A stretch of 64,000 bases of DNA, taken from NCBI RefSeq assembly GCF_000002985.6, contig NC_003279.8, positions 13,888,001-13,952,000 of the forward strand, in the 5' to 3' direction. A program made the translations under genes and the position numbers. The DNA comes from Caenorhabditis elegans (Eukaryota > Nematoda > Chromadorea > Rhabditida > Rhabditidae). Below the pieces are notes generated by a model that did no database searches, was not told the DNA's origin, and was given only the letters and a program-made list of their open reading frames with translations. Within the stretch, counting starts at the first letter, position 1. Each line of letters begins with the position of its first letter. Shown here one piece after another: positions 10,058 through 23,100 of the stretch.

Positions 10058-11168
10058 AATTCAAATTTTTCAGTAAAACATTTTTGCGGAAATTCAAATT
10101 TTCTGAGAAATTGTTTAAAAGATAACTTTAGTGTTTTATGCCTTTTTGTGGGCGGATCCCAATTAGGTGCGGAGCCTAACATCCAAATTTTTCAGTAAAA
10201 TATTTTTGCGAAAATTCGAATTTTCTGAAAAAAGTTTTCTAAATGATAACTTTAGTTTTTTATGTTTTTTTTTTGTGGGCGGAGCCTAAATAGGAGCGGA
10301 GCCAAAAATTCTAATTTTTCAGTAAAATAATTTTGGCGGGAAATTCGAATTTTCTGAGAACATTTTTTTAAAAAGATTACTTTAGTGTTTTATGCCTTTT
10401 TGTGGGCGGAGCCTAATAAGTCGCCGGAAATTAAAATTTTCTCAAAAAACTAGTTAAAATATATAATTTTAAGAATATTCTTGCTTTAAGTTTTTTTTTG
10501 CCGACCTAGAAAAATGTGTCTGTTTGTAGTTTGTAGTCTTTGACGTCACAAGTTGTGTGACGTCACACACCCCACGCCCCTTTTGTGGGGCGGAGTCTGA
10601 ATAGTTGATACCCCGGGAAATTAAAATGTTCTCTTATAATTTCTTGGCGGGAATTCAAAATTTTGTTTCTAAAAATTTTTGCCGGGAAACTGGAATTTTA
10701 TGAGAAAAATTTTTTGGCGGGAAGTTCAAATTGTCTCAGAAACATTTTGGCGGATATTCAAATTTAATTTTTTTTTAAATTTTGCCTGGAAATGCAACAG
10801 CAATTATTTTTCAAATTTTGGGGAGTTTGAATTTTCGTATATTTTGCAAAATTTTCTCACAGTAATTAAGAATTCTTTGTTTTAAAATTACATCCATCTC
10901 CTAGACTACAGTAATCCTACAGTATCCTCACAGTAGATCCTTTTTAAATTTATACCTATTTCCTAAAAAAAATCAATGTTTCCATAGAAACCATTAAAAA
11001 CTTTTTTACTATAGTATTTCGCAATTCTTTTTTTTTCATTTTTTTAAATCTTTTCCCCCAGCCTCTTCAAAATCTCCAATTTTCAGCAAAATTCCTCGGC
11101 TCCTCAAAATAAATCATCATATCTTAATAATACTACTACTATTAATAGCATTATACATTACCCCGGTT

Positions 11169-14100
11169 ATGGATTCGCCACGTGGCGGAATCCTGGGAAG
11201 AGCTTTACGAGAAGCATCACAATCGACTAGGCAAGAAAATGATGTTGATATGGATCAGGTACCCGTACGGCAGATGAACAGGGATTACGGTGGATCCAGG
11301 AGGACTCAGGTTTGCCTAAGTTTGATATGAAAATAATAAAAAAACAATTTTTTGTTTCTTGAAAAAAAAATTTTTTCGAGCAAAATTTTTTTTCCAAAAA
11401 AAAATCTTAGACACTACTAGAAAGTTAAAAGTGTTGAAAACGGGTAAAGCATATATGGAGAATTCAGAAAATCTTGGTTTAACCCGTTAAAAACCATTAG
11501 AAAGTGGCAAAAATGGCCAATTTATGGCAAAAATTCACAATTTTGAAACTCCTCTAAAATGGGCAATTTTGCAGTTAGAGGACTAAAATTTGATCTGTAA
11601 ACACTTAAAAATTTGCCCTTTTTCAGATTATCTAGAGTTTTGAATATTCAAAATCAATTTTTAATCCAAATTCCTGGGGTTTTCGACTAGTTTTTGGGGA
11701 GGTTTGTTCGACTGTACCACTTCCCCGTAGAAATTTTAGAAACACAAAGTTCTATGGTATTTTGCACTCACAAGGAGTGAATATTCAAAATTTTTTAATT
11801 ACTAATATCAATCATGATCACTGAAAATAGTTTTTGGTGAATTTTCAGAGACATCTTGGGTTTGGTTTTTGAGAAATTTTTACCGAAAAGTTTTTACCCA
11901 AAATTTTCGATTTTGCACTGAAATTTATGAGATTCTTTGTGTTTTTCAGGGGTGTACTAAGCTTGTATTTTATTACTGAAATTATAGTTAAGAGCATGTT
12001 TAGTGAGTTTCAGATGGTTCTGAAGAAAATTCAAATTTTTTTTCGAAAATAAAATTTGAAATTTCTGGTCCAAAATTTTTTATCCAAAAATTTTGCTAAA
12101 ACATTGTCCTTTTTTAGAATTTGATGGTTTTATACATATTCGAAAAAAACATTTTTTTTTGGCCCAAAACAAAAAAGGACAGTCATTAGATGGCTGAAAA
12201 ATGAAAATGGGCAAAAATAAAAGTTGTCTAAATTTGTTGAAAACGGGTAATTCATATATGCAGAATTCAGAAAAACTAGGTTTAACCCGTCAAAACCTAC
12301 GAAAAAGTGGCAAAAATAGCCAATTTATAGCAAAAATTCCCAATTTTGAAACTCCTCTAAACTATTGTCCATAAGAAAAAAAACATTTTACAAAATTTTT
12401 GTTAAAAGTCGCTTACTTTGTTAATTAAACTATTGCTCATAAGAAATTACACATAAAAATGTACATTGTTCTCTTAAACTCCTAAAAAATCAGCTGTACT
12501 TTTCCTAATTTTCAGTGGAAAATCAAAATTTATTGCAGAACTTCGATCGAATTTTTAGGCGAAATTTTTGTCATTTTTTTTTCAAAAATATTCTCAAAAT
12601 GTTGTCTTATACTTATTTAGTGAGTTTGAAGAATTCCGAAAAAAAATTTTTTTTTTGGAAATTTGGAATTTTTGGCCAAAATGTTTTTTCCCATCAAATT
12701 TGCTGAAACTCAACAATTGTGTTAATCAAACTATTGTCCATAAGAAAATACACATAAAAATGTTCATTGCTCCCTTAAATTCCAAAAAAAATAACCGTAA
12801 TTTTCGAATTTTTAGTGGAAATTCAAAATTTACAGCAAAAACCCTAAATTTCTAGCTTAAAAATGATGTAGATTTTTTTTATAAAGTTATCAAAAACATG
12901 CAGAAAATGTCCTTTTCCAGAAAACATATTTAAATTATTTGAGGGTACCAGGGCTCCAAAGTTGTGTCGGTTTTCGTGAGCAGTACTCATTTTTGCTCCA
13001 AAGCTTGAAATCTTCTCTTTTTTTTAGTGTCAAATTCAAATTTTCTGCACTTGCACCAAAACCGATTACTAATCCCCAAAAAACACAATACCTACTCGCT
13101 TCCAGAAAAAAGTGCTCAATTTCCTTTTTTCCAGTATCTTTGGGTTCATAAGACCTCCCAAAAGAGTAGTATAAGTACACATGACCACACCAAACATCGT
13201 ATCTCTTAATATACACATTTTTTGGGTATTGGCAACACATACACAAAAAAAAAGAAAAAAGGTCCGGAAATCTCAGGCCGTGTATTTCTTTGAAAAACGG
13301 ATACGAGAGCAACCTGGGGGGACAGAGGTACATGAATAATTGCTTCAAGACATAGCTACACACAAAGAATGAGAAGAAGAGAAAGTAGTATATTACTTTA
13401 AATGGAACATTAGAGAGGATATTTGGAAATTGTTAGGGGTCGGGAATCCAGAATTGCAGGAAGTTAGGTCACATTACAAAGTACACTAATTATTTCTCAT
13501 GAAATTAAAAATATTAAATTTGGAATTTCCTTTGATACAGCAACCCACACAATCAGTAATAAAAATTAAAAATTAAAAAAAAAAATTTTGTCGAAAAAAA
13601 ATTTTTTGATCATTTTTTGAAACAACTTCGAAAGCTTATCTCTCAGTTGTTTGTGGTGTTTTCAAAAAGTTGTCAACTGGTAAAATATGTATTTTTACAT
13701 TTACTATAACTTTGTAGTTAAAATCTTTTTGATATCTTTGATTTTAACCGAGATATCATGCGCCAAAGTAAGCATAAAAAACATAGTGCATCGACTGGTA
13801 ATACACCACTTAACTTTATAGGCTCATATCTCAATTGCCGTTGGTTTTATAAGAAAGCTTTCAACTGACAAAACATTTATCATTAAATTTTTGTTAACAT
13901 TGTAGTTAAAAACTTTTTGATATCTTTAATTTAAACCAAGATACCATTTGCCAAAGAGAAGATATCAAACATGGTGCATCGACCGGAAGCACACTACTTA
14001 ACTTTATCGGTTCATATCTCAGTTTTCAATTGTTTTATCAATAAATTGGCAATTAACAAAATATGTAAATTTAAATTGTCTACAAACTTGTAATTTACGG

Positions 14101-17100
14101 TAAATCGATATCTTCAATACTAACCGAGACATAAGACAATTTACTGAAAACTAAAAAAAATGATAGTACCTACGATTTTTGGATTTCTCCTGAAATTCCA
14201 ATTTCCAATTTCCAGATGAATCCCCACACCTCCCAACCTGGTCCATCTCATGTATCAATTGTAAATGTCCCAGAACGCGGAGGACCCACATCTTCCACAT
14301 CAACCACACATGAGACAGAGCACACGGCACATAGGACAGAGTCCGGGAGGTTTATCAGGTAAGATTTTTGGTTCTGTGCCTACCTACCGTACCTAGGCGT
14401 ATTTTTCTTGAAAGTCTTGATATCGAAGGTTTTCATAAAGTCGTCAAAATTCCTTGGACCTAACCGACCTAGCATCAGTTCTAGAAACCCAAAATTCTAT
14501 CTCAGACGCCGTCGCCAATCTCGAGAGGTTACCACCACAACCACAAGACCCTATGACCCCGCTCCTCCAACCCAGACCCGAACAAGCTCCGGCTCAACAG
14601 TAAATGGATGGGGGGAGAATCGACCGAAATCTGCTGATGAGGAGATCAAACGGCGGCGAAGAAGTGGCGGGGGAATCCTGTCTCGCGGGCTTCGAGAAAT
14701 GAACAAAATGGTGGAAGAGTTGGAGCAAGCAAGTGAAGAGCCAAGTACCAGGAAGGGAATTCTGGGTACTGCGTTAAAGGATATGGAAGGGACCACTTAT
14801 CAAAAGATTTACAGGAAAAGGGAGGAAACTCCCAAGGTGAGCCCGAATCGTTTTCACTTCCTGACCTTAAACTTCCTGACCGGAAGATGTTGGCGTTCTG
14901 TTTTCGAAGAAAAAATTGAGAAATAGTTTTTCCTTGAAGGAATTATCGGACCTATAGGACTGAAACTTTAAGATTTTTCTATCAAAAATTTTTTCCAATT
15001 TTTCCAGCGCTCCCGTTCATTTGACGATCAGGAGATGTCGAATCGAGTAGGAATGATCGAGCACTTGCTCCGAGACAAGGATCCTTTGGAGCTTCAGCAG
15101 TTGGGATTAACCGTAAGTGCTTTTGAACATGGTGCATCGATTTTTTTGAAAAGGAACTGAAGCCGTGGAAAATCAAATTTTGGTCGTGAGCCCAAGACTG
15201 AGCCTAAACCCAAGTAAAAGCTTAAGCCTAAGCCTAGGCCTAAACCTAAGCCTACGCCTAAGCCTAAGCCTAAGCCCAAGCCTAAGCTTAAACCTAAGCC
15301 TAACCCAAGCCCAAGCCCAAGCCTAAGCCTAACCCTCTTAAAAAGTTTACAAGAAGGTTTATCCTTGCGCTTGGAGCGCAAAAGAAAAGAAAAAGGACTA
15401 TTTAGACTTAGGCACATACTAGGATTCCCAACTGGAATAAAATATTGGAAATCCTTATGACACACCGGCGGTATGGCGCGGCTTAAGCCTAAATAGCCAC
15501 TTTTATCAAAATACATTTGAGCGAGGCGGTTGTAAACTATGCGTTCATTAACAAAACTTATAAAAAGAAGCAAAAAGAGAAACTATATTTAAATTAAAAA
15601 ATAAATATCATATGTTAACACACCTTAAAATATCCCACCTTAATTTAGAACTTGGTTCATAAATGTGAGAAAAAGAAAAGTGGATTAATCATCGGAATTA
15701 AATATCATCAGAGTGATTAAATATCATCAGAGCTAACGCTCGCCACTGACGCCAAGCCTAAACCTGAGCCTAAGTCTAAGCTTAAACCTGAGCCTAAGCC
15801 TAAGCCTAAGCCTAAGCCTAAGACTAAGCCTAAGCCTAAGCCTAAGCTTAAACCTAAGCCAAAGCTTAAGCCTACGCCAAAGCCTGAGCCGAAGCCTAAG
15901 CCTGAGCTGAAACCTAAGCCTAAGCCTAAGCCCAAGCCCAAGCCTAAATTTTAGCTATATTTTCACCAAAGTACCCCCACAGCACCCTTTACCAAAAGTT
16001 TAATGCTTCTCGTCGTCAGTCGTAAATAAATTTCGCGCATTTTTCGCAATTAATCGCCCACATTCGTACTTTTTTATGGGTTGGAGGACACCATGTGCGT
16101 CCGCCCCCAATTAGTTGAGAGAAATGTATTATTTTCCCTTCTTTTTCTGTTCTGGTAATACTGAAAATGTCAAGATCGGAAAAATGTCTAACTGTGCGGA
16201 AACGGGAAACCCGCTCGACGTCGGTGACACGGGCCGAGTGGTTTACCGGGAAAAAGGTAGGCATTTGATTAGGTTTAGGTTTAGGCTTAGGTTGAGGCTT
16301 AGGCTTAGGCTTAGGCTTAGGTTTAGGCTTAGGTTTAGGCTAAGGCCTAGACTTAAGCTTCGGTTTAAGCTTTGGAATAGGCTTAGGCTCAGGCTCAGAC
16401 TCAGGCTTAGGCTTAGATTTAGGCTTAGGCATATGCTTAGGCTTAAGCTGAGGCTTAGGCTTACTTAGGCAAGACGTGGAAAACTTTTTTCGTGGAAGAA
16501 CACTGTTTAAAACTACTCAAAGATACCGATTTTTTTAGATGGATGCTGCCAAAAATGCTTTTTAGATTCAGGACTTTTCGTAGGCAACAGGAAGGCGTGT
16601 AGGCACGCCTGGAAGCTTACGAAAACTAATTCTACCCACTTTCCAGGACCTCCTCACCACCGACACCATCCCAACTGACCGACCACCCCTCCGCCGATCC
16701 TCGACCCATCTCCAAATCGGAAAGAACTCACGGATCATCTTCGTTCCGAAACAACCATCCCGTGATTCAGTCACCCCGCCGGATCGTCTTCTCGGGAAAC
16801 CTCTGTTTCGAGAGAGTCTCACCTCCCACGCATCGTCTCATGAGGAAATGTCGAGTGAGGACTTGGCAATGGCGGATCCTCAGACGAAGATTTTGTATTT
16901 CGCGAAGAGAGATGAGTGGGCGAATGTGGAGTCTGAGATAGAGACTATCAAGCGGAGTGATTTTAGTATGGCTGATAATGTAAGTTTTTTCCGCTGTAAC
17001 TCGGACAAGTCGGTGAAGTTCGAAATTTTAGGGTTTGACCCAAATTAGGGCTGCTGACTATTAGGGGCTAGTACCTTCAGTGGGGTTGAGCCTTCGCATT

Positions 17101-20100
17101 GAAAAATGCAGTGCAATAGGCAGATGTTTGGCAGCCGCCGACACTTTCGGGGTTCCGCACGGCACTATACATAGGACCATGGTGGCTAGTGGCGTGAGGC
17201 CTGCGGAACCCCGGGGCTGCAAAACAACTACATATAGCACTGCGTTTTTCAATGTGCTGAGCCCCTCGCAGCCGTTTAGCAGCCCTAACCCAAAATTCCC
17301 CGAAACTGACTTAGATTTTCACTTTAGATTGTACCCGCCATTTTCTAAAAATTCTCCTTGCAGCACGGCTTCACCGCCTTCCTCCTAGCCGTCAAAGCTG
17401 GCAAGGATCAAATCGTAGACAAGATGATCCGAAAAGGTGCTCGAGTGGACTATAGCACTAAAGATGGCCGTAACGCGACTCATATTGCCGCCATGTACTC
17501 CGGAGTTGAAACTCTTGAGCTTATCCTCAAGCGATACTCTGAGCTGCTCCGAAAAGGTGCGGGGCCTAAAAAGCAGCTGGCAATCCATGTGGCTTGCGAG
17601 AGAAAATCCAAGAAAGCATTTCCAATTGTGAAGCGGATTTTGGAAGATACTGATCAAAGAATGGCAGAGGATGGGGATGGATCCTTGCCGATACACTTGG
17701 CATTCAAGTTTGGGAATGTTAATATTGTGGAGCTTCTGCTAAGTGGGCCTTCGGATGAACAAACCAGGAAAGCTGATGGAAACGGGGATACCTTGCTTCA
17801 TTTGGCCGCTCGGAGTGGGAATATCGAAGCGGTTCGGACAGCGATTGCGGCTGGATGTGATAATGCGAATGTGCAGAATAGGGTGGGAAGGACGCCGCTA
17901 CATGAGGTAGGTTAAAGGGTGGAAATTGAAACTTTAAGTAGCTCCTGAAGCTGAAATTTTGCTGATGAAGCTGTAAAATTCGAGGCTTGTTCTGATCTAG
18001 GCAACATTTAAATGGGTTTTTTAACAGGAAAAATGGCCTAAGTTTAGCTTGCCTCACTGTAACGGGTACACAGAAGGGTTACTGAGCTTACTGTACCCAA
18101 TACAGTAGATTTGTCAGAAATACAATATGCCGGACTACCGTACCTTTACAGTATCCCTGATACACCTTAACTAGATTCATGCTCCATCAAAGCTTGGTAC
18201 TACTCCTATCTGAATTTATGCCTCTGCACACATACAGTATCTCTATCTCCAATTTTCCAGGTAGCCGAAGTCGGAGATCAAAATATGCTAAAAATCATGT
18301 TCAAACTCCGCGCCGACGCCAACATCCATGATAAGGAGGACAAGACTCCGGTACACGTTGCAGCGGAGCGAGGTGACACTTCGATGGTCGAGTCACTAAT
18401 TGACAAGTTTGGTGGCTCAATTCGCGCTAGGACCCGTGATGGGTCGACGCTTCTGCATATTGCCGCATGTTCAGGACATACTAGCACCGCATTGGCGTTT
18501 TTGAAGAGAGGTAGGTTTACAGGGTCTCAGCACCCCCTCGACTTACATTGTTAATTCTAACTTCCAGGAGTCCCCCTCTTCATGCCCAACAAAAAAGGAG
18601 CCCTGGGTCTTCACTCCGCAGCAGCTGCTGGCTTCAACGACGTCGTCAAAATGCTCATTGCTCGGGGTACTAATGTAGATGTCCGTACACGAGACAACTA
18701 CACCGCTCTCCACGTAGCGGTTCAATCTGGCAAGGCTTCGGTTGTAGAGACCCTGCTGGGAAGTGGTGCAGACATTCATGTGAAGGGCGGGGAACTAGGT
18801 ATTAAATTAATAAGAGATTAATAAGATTTCATGGAAGATTGGTTTTAGGACAAACTGCACTGCACATTGCGGCAAGCTTGAATGGAGCCGAGAGTCGGGA
18901 TTGTGCGATGATGTTGCTGAAAAGTGGAGGGCAGCCGGATGTTGCACAAATGGATGGGGAGACTTGTCTGCATATTGCTGCCAGGAGTGGGAATAAGGAT
19001 ATCATGAGGTAAGTAGGTGATCTTGACTAATCAGTGCTTAGCCACGCCGACTTTAGAGCCAATCAGCACACGGCCCTGCAAAGTGTATATCAGTGTAAAC
19101 GCGCTCAACTGATAATTGCAGTTTAGCCACGTTTAGGCGCGTTTTGAGGAAAAAAGCTTTGGTCCAAAAAATTTTGAAAAAAACGCTACTAAACGTCCAG
19201 GTATACGGTAGACAAATTGCGTACAGGTGCCACTTCTCATGCCGTGCAGAATTTTTCAGCTAGCGCGCAACTGCTGTGGGACCCAAAAATTTTGAGATTA
19301 TTGTGCACTTGGTCCTGGAGCCCGTGAACTGCGTGCTCAAAATTTAGGATTTCTAAGCATTGCATACAAGCCTCTTTGAAAATTGAGAAACTCTGAATTT
19401 CTGTGCCAATTCTGGATTCAGCGCCCCAGTTTATCACAATTTTTGAAATTTTTGAAATTTCTAAGCACTTATAAAAACAGGGTACCTTGAAATTTGGTAA
19501 ATTGACAGTACGAAAACGGGAAAAAGTTCGAGAAATCTATTTTCTGTCGGATCCTGTAAAAGCCCAAGAACCTCCTTTTTTCCAGGCTCCTGCTTGACGA
19601 GAACGCCGACTCGAAAATAAGCTCAAAGATCGGAGAGACACCCCTCCAGGTGGCCGCCAAGTCATGCAATTTTGAAGCAGCATCAATGATTTTGAAGCAC
19701 CTTTCGGAAGTTCTGACCCAAGAACAGCTTAAGGAACATGTCAATCATAGAACCAATGTGAGCTTCTTTCTCTGGATCTCAGGAAGCTTCAAGTTAAATT
19801 TTTCAGGACGGCTTCACAGCTCTTCACTACGCCGCTGAAATCGAGCAGCGCCAGTTACACTTTCCAGGAGAAGATGCCAAGCTAGTAAATCTTCTGATCG
19901 ACTACGGTGGAATGGTAGAAATGCCATCACTCAATGCAAATGAGACGGCGATGCATATGGCGGCAAGATCCGGAAATCAAGCTGTACTCCTGGCGATGGT
20001 CAATAAGATCGGAGCCGGTGCGGTGCAAATCGTGCAGAACAAGCAGAGCAAGAACGGATGGTCACCGCTGTTGGAAGCATGTGCCAGAGGGCATTCTGGA

Positions 20101-23100
20101 GTGGCGAATATTTTGTTGAAGGTACTGGTTTTGTGTGTAGGACCAGGACCAGGACCAGGACCAAGGTTACAGGGCCGAGGTTACTGGACCAGGACCAGGG
20201 CCAGGGTTACAGTACCATGGTTACAGTACCAAGGTTACTGGGCCAGGACCAGGACCAGGACCAGGGCCAGGGCTACAGGACCAGGGTTACAGGACCAGGG
20301 TTACTGGGCGAGGACCAGGACCAGGACCAAGGTTACTGTGCCAAGGCTACTGGGGGACCACTGATTTCTCACAAACCGGATACCTCATACTTTTTCAGCA
20401 CCACGCCCGTATTGATGTATTCGATGAAATGGGCCGTACTGCTCTGCACCTGGCAGCTTTCAATGGGCATCTCTCCCTGGTTCACCTTCTTCTGCAGCAC
20501 AAAGCATTCGTGAACAGTAAATCGAAAACCGGAGAGGCACCGCTCCACTTAGCAGCTCAGCATGGTCATGTGAAGGTGGTGAATGTCCTGGTGCAGGATC
20601 ATGGTGCAGCGCTGGAGGCAATTACGCTGGATAATCAGGTAAGATAGTATCCAAGCTAGAGGTAATCTACTGCCCAGACAGGGTTCTGCGTAGTTTCTAA
20701 TACGGGGTTCGAGCAAATTTGTCGGCAAGCTCCTGATTAGAAACACAAATAATTTCCAGACAGCCCTCCACTTTGCCGCAAAATTCGGTCAGCTAGCTGT
20801 GAGTCAAACCCTTCTGGCTCTCGGAGCAAACCCCAATGCACGTGACGACAAGGGTCAAACCCCTCTCCATCTGGCAGCTGAGAATGACTTCCCCGACGTT
20901 GTGAAGCTCTTCCTGAAAATGAGAAATAACAACCGGAGTGTGTTGACCGCAATTGATCATAATGGATTCACCTGCGCACATATTGCTGCGATGAAGGTAG
21001 GGGTGGAAGCTTCAGCTTTTGATTGCAACTAAAATAATATTGTTCCAGGGTTCCCTAGCCGTGGTCCGTGAGCTTATGATGATCGACAAGCCTATGGTAA
21101 TCCAGGCAAAGACCAAAACACTGGAAGCCACTACACTTCATATGGCAGCTGCGGGAGGTCACGCGAACATTGTGAAGATTCTGCTGGAGAATGGAGCAAA
21201 CGCGGAAGATGAGAATTCGGTAGGGGTTCTTTTACCGATTTTTAGGCAGAATTGATTTTCAGCACGGAATGACTGCTCTCCACCTTGGCGCCAAAAACGG
21301 ATTCATATCGATTTTGGAGGCATTCGATAAGATCCTATGGAAACGGTGTTCGAGAAAGGTAAGGCTGTCAAAAATAACATTTTCCAATACGTGGCAGTAC
21401 AGTTCATGCATAAAGGTCTGATCTGCAAAGTGGAATAAGTCCTGTCAAATTTGAAGCCGTGGCCTATACTTTGGTAGCACAATTTTTCACAGCTAGCCTT
21501 AAATTTTATGAATTTTGTACTGAAAAAAAACTCGATTCCCCCTGAACCTAGCATTTCCAGACCGGTCTCAACGCTCTCCACATCGCTGCGTTCTACGGAA
21601 ATTCGGATTTCGTCAATGAAATGCTCAAGCACGTACAAGCAACAGTCCGTTCCGAGCCGCCCATCTACAATCACCATGTCAATAAGGAATTCTCAACTGA
21701 ATACGGCTTCACACCTCTCCATTTAGCCGCTCAAAGTGGACACGACAGTCTTGTGCGGATGCTTCTGAATCAGGGAGTGCAAGTTGACGCGACCAGTACT
21801 ACAATGGTAACTTGAAATTTTCAGTGACCCCGTTTAAAATTCCGTTTCAGAACGTGATCCCCCTCCATCTGGCTGCCCAGCAAGGCCACATCGCAGTGGT
21901 AGGAATGCTCCTGTCCAGATCTACTCAGCAGCAGCACGCCAAGGATTGGAGAGGCAGGACCCCGCTCCACCTAGCCGCTCAGAATGGCCACTACGAGATG
22001 GTCTCACTTCTCATTGCTCAGGGATCTAACATCAATGTCATGGATCAGAATGGCTGGACTGGTCTTCACTTTGCCACTCGTGCCGGGCACCTGAGTGTCG
22101 TCAAGCTGTTCATCGATAGTTCAGCGGATCCATTGGCGGAGACCAAGGAGGGCAAAGTTCCATTGTGCTTTGCTGCAGCTCATAATCATATAGAATGTCT
22201 TCGATTCCTCCTGAAACAGAAGCATGACACACATCAATTGATGGAAGATCGGAAGTTCATATTCGACTTGATGGTTTGTGGTAAAACCAATGACAATGAG
22301 CCTCTACAAGAGTTTATTCTTCAATCACCTGCTCCAATTGAGACGGCAGTCAAGTTGTCCGCGTTGTACAGAGATATGTCGGAGAAGGAGAAGGAGAGGG
22401 CGAAGGATCTGTTGAATGTGGCAGTGTTCAGTGAGAATATGGCTGTGGAGTTGTTAGGTAGGTAATGAAAAACGAAGAAAATGGCCCCCTGGACCAGGAA
22501 CATGCCCTGGGCCAAGGCCCAGGGGAGGTCCAAAATTACCGGACCAATGCTGCCGGACCAGGAGCGGGAACATGACTAACGGGGCTAGCGGACCAAGGTT
22601 ACAGGACCAGGGTTACTGGACTATGGTTACTAGACCAAAGTTACTGGACCAAGACCAAGGTTACTGAACCAAGGTTTCGGGATCAGGGCTACTGGACCAA
22701 AGCTACTAGGCCATAGTTGCAGGGCCACCGTACTGGACCAAGGTTACTGGGCCAGGATCAGGATTACCGGGCCAAGGTCACTAGGTAAGACCAGGATTAT
22801 CGGGTCAAGGTTACTGGACCTGAACCAGGACCACGACCAAAGTTACTGGACCAAGGTATCAGAACCAAGGCTGTCGGACCAAGGTCTTTGGGCCAAGGAT
22901 ACAGGGCCGAAGTTACAAGACCAAGGTTACAGAACCAAGGTTGTTAGGTCAAGACCAAGGTTGCTAGACCAGGGTTACCGGACCAGGGTGTCCGGGCCAG
23001 GACCAACACCATGACCAGGACCAGAGTTACCGAGCCAGGGCTTCCGGACCAAAGTTACTGTACCAAGGTTACCGGTCCAAGGTTACTGGGTTTAAGGTTA

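Larger units (their letters stand above)
6846..11168. other. Intergenic region upstream of trp-4
   Basis: I see no gene. Contents are a short CT-rich tract (6853-6885), a tRNA-like inverted pair (7212-7375), AT-rich low-complexity sequence, a foldback MITE (9410-10057), and five or six diverged units containing ttttgtgggcggagcct (about 9260-10430 and 10585). A duplicated gacgtcacaa/gtgtgacgtcacac motif lies at 10541-10566 and contains CRE-like TGACGTCA cores. The trp-4 promoter should lie in the last part, but I can assign no specific site. Confidence 0.5.

Noticed and set aside
14551..14796. Minus-strand frame opposite trp-4 exon 3
   Set aside because: It is a shadow of the coding exon. The plus-strand frame is supported by splice sites and phase on both sides.
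15094..16468. Open frames rich in GLGLGL or RLRLRL
   Set aside because: They are translations of the telomeric hexamer repeats in both strands and have no independent coding character.
15184..16472. A true chromosome end
   Set aside because: The TTAGGC tracts are degenerate, lie in both orientations, and are flanked on both sides by exons of trp-4.
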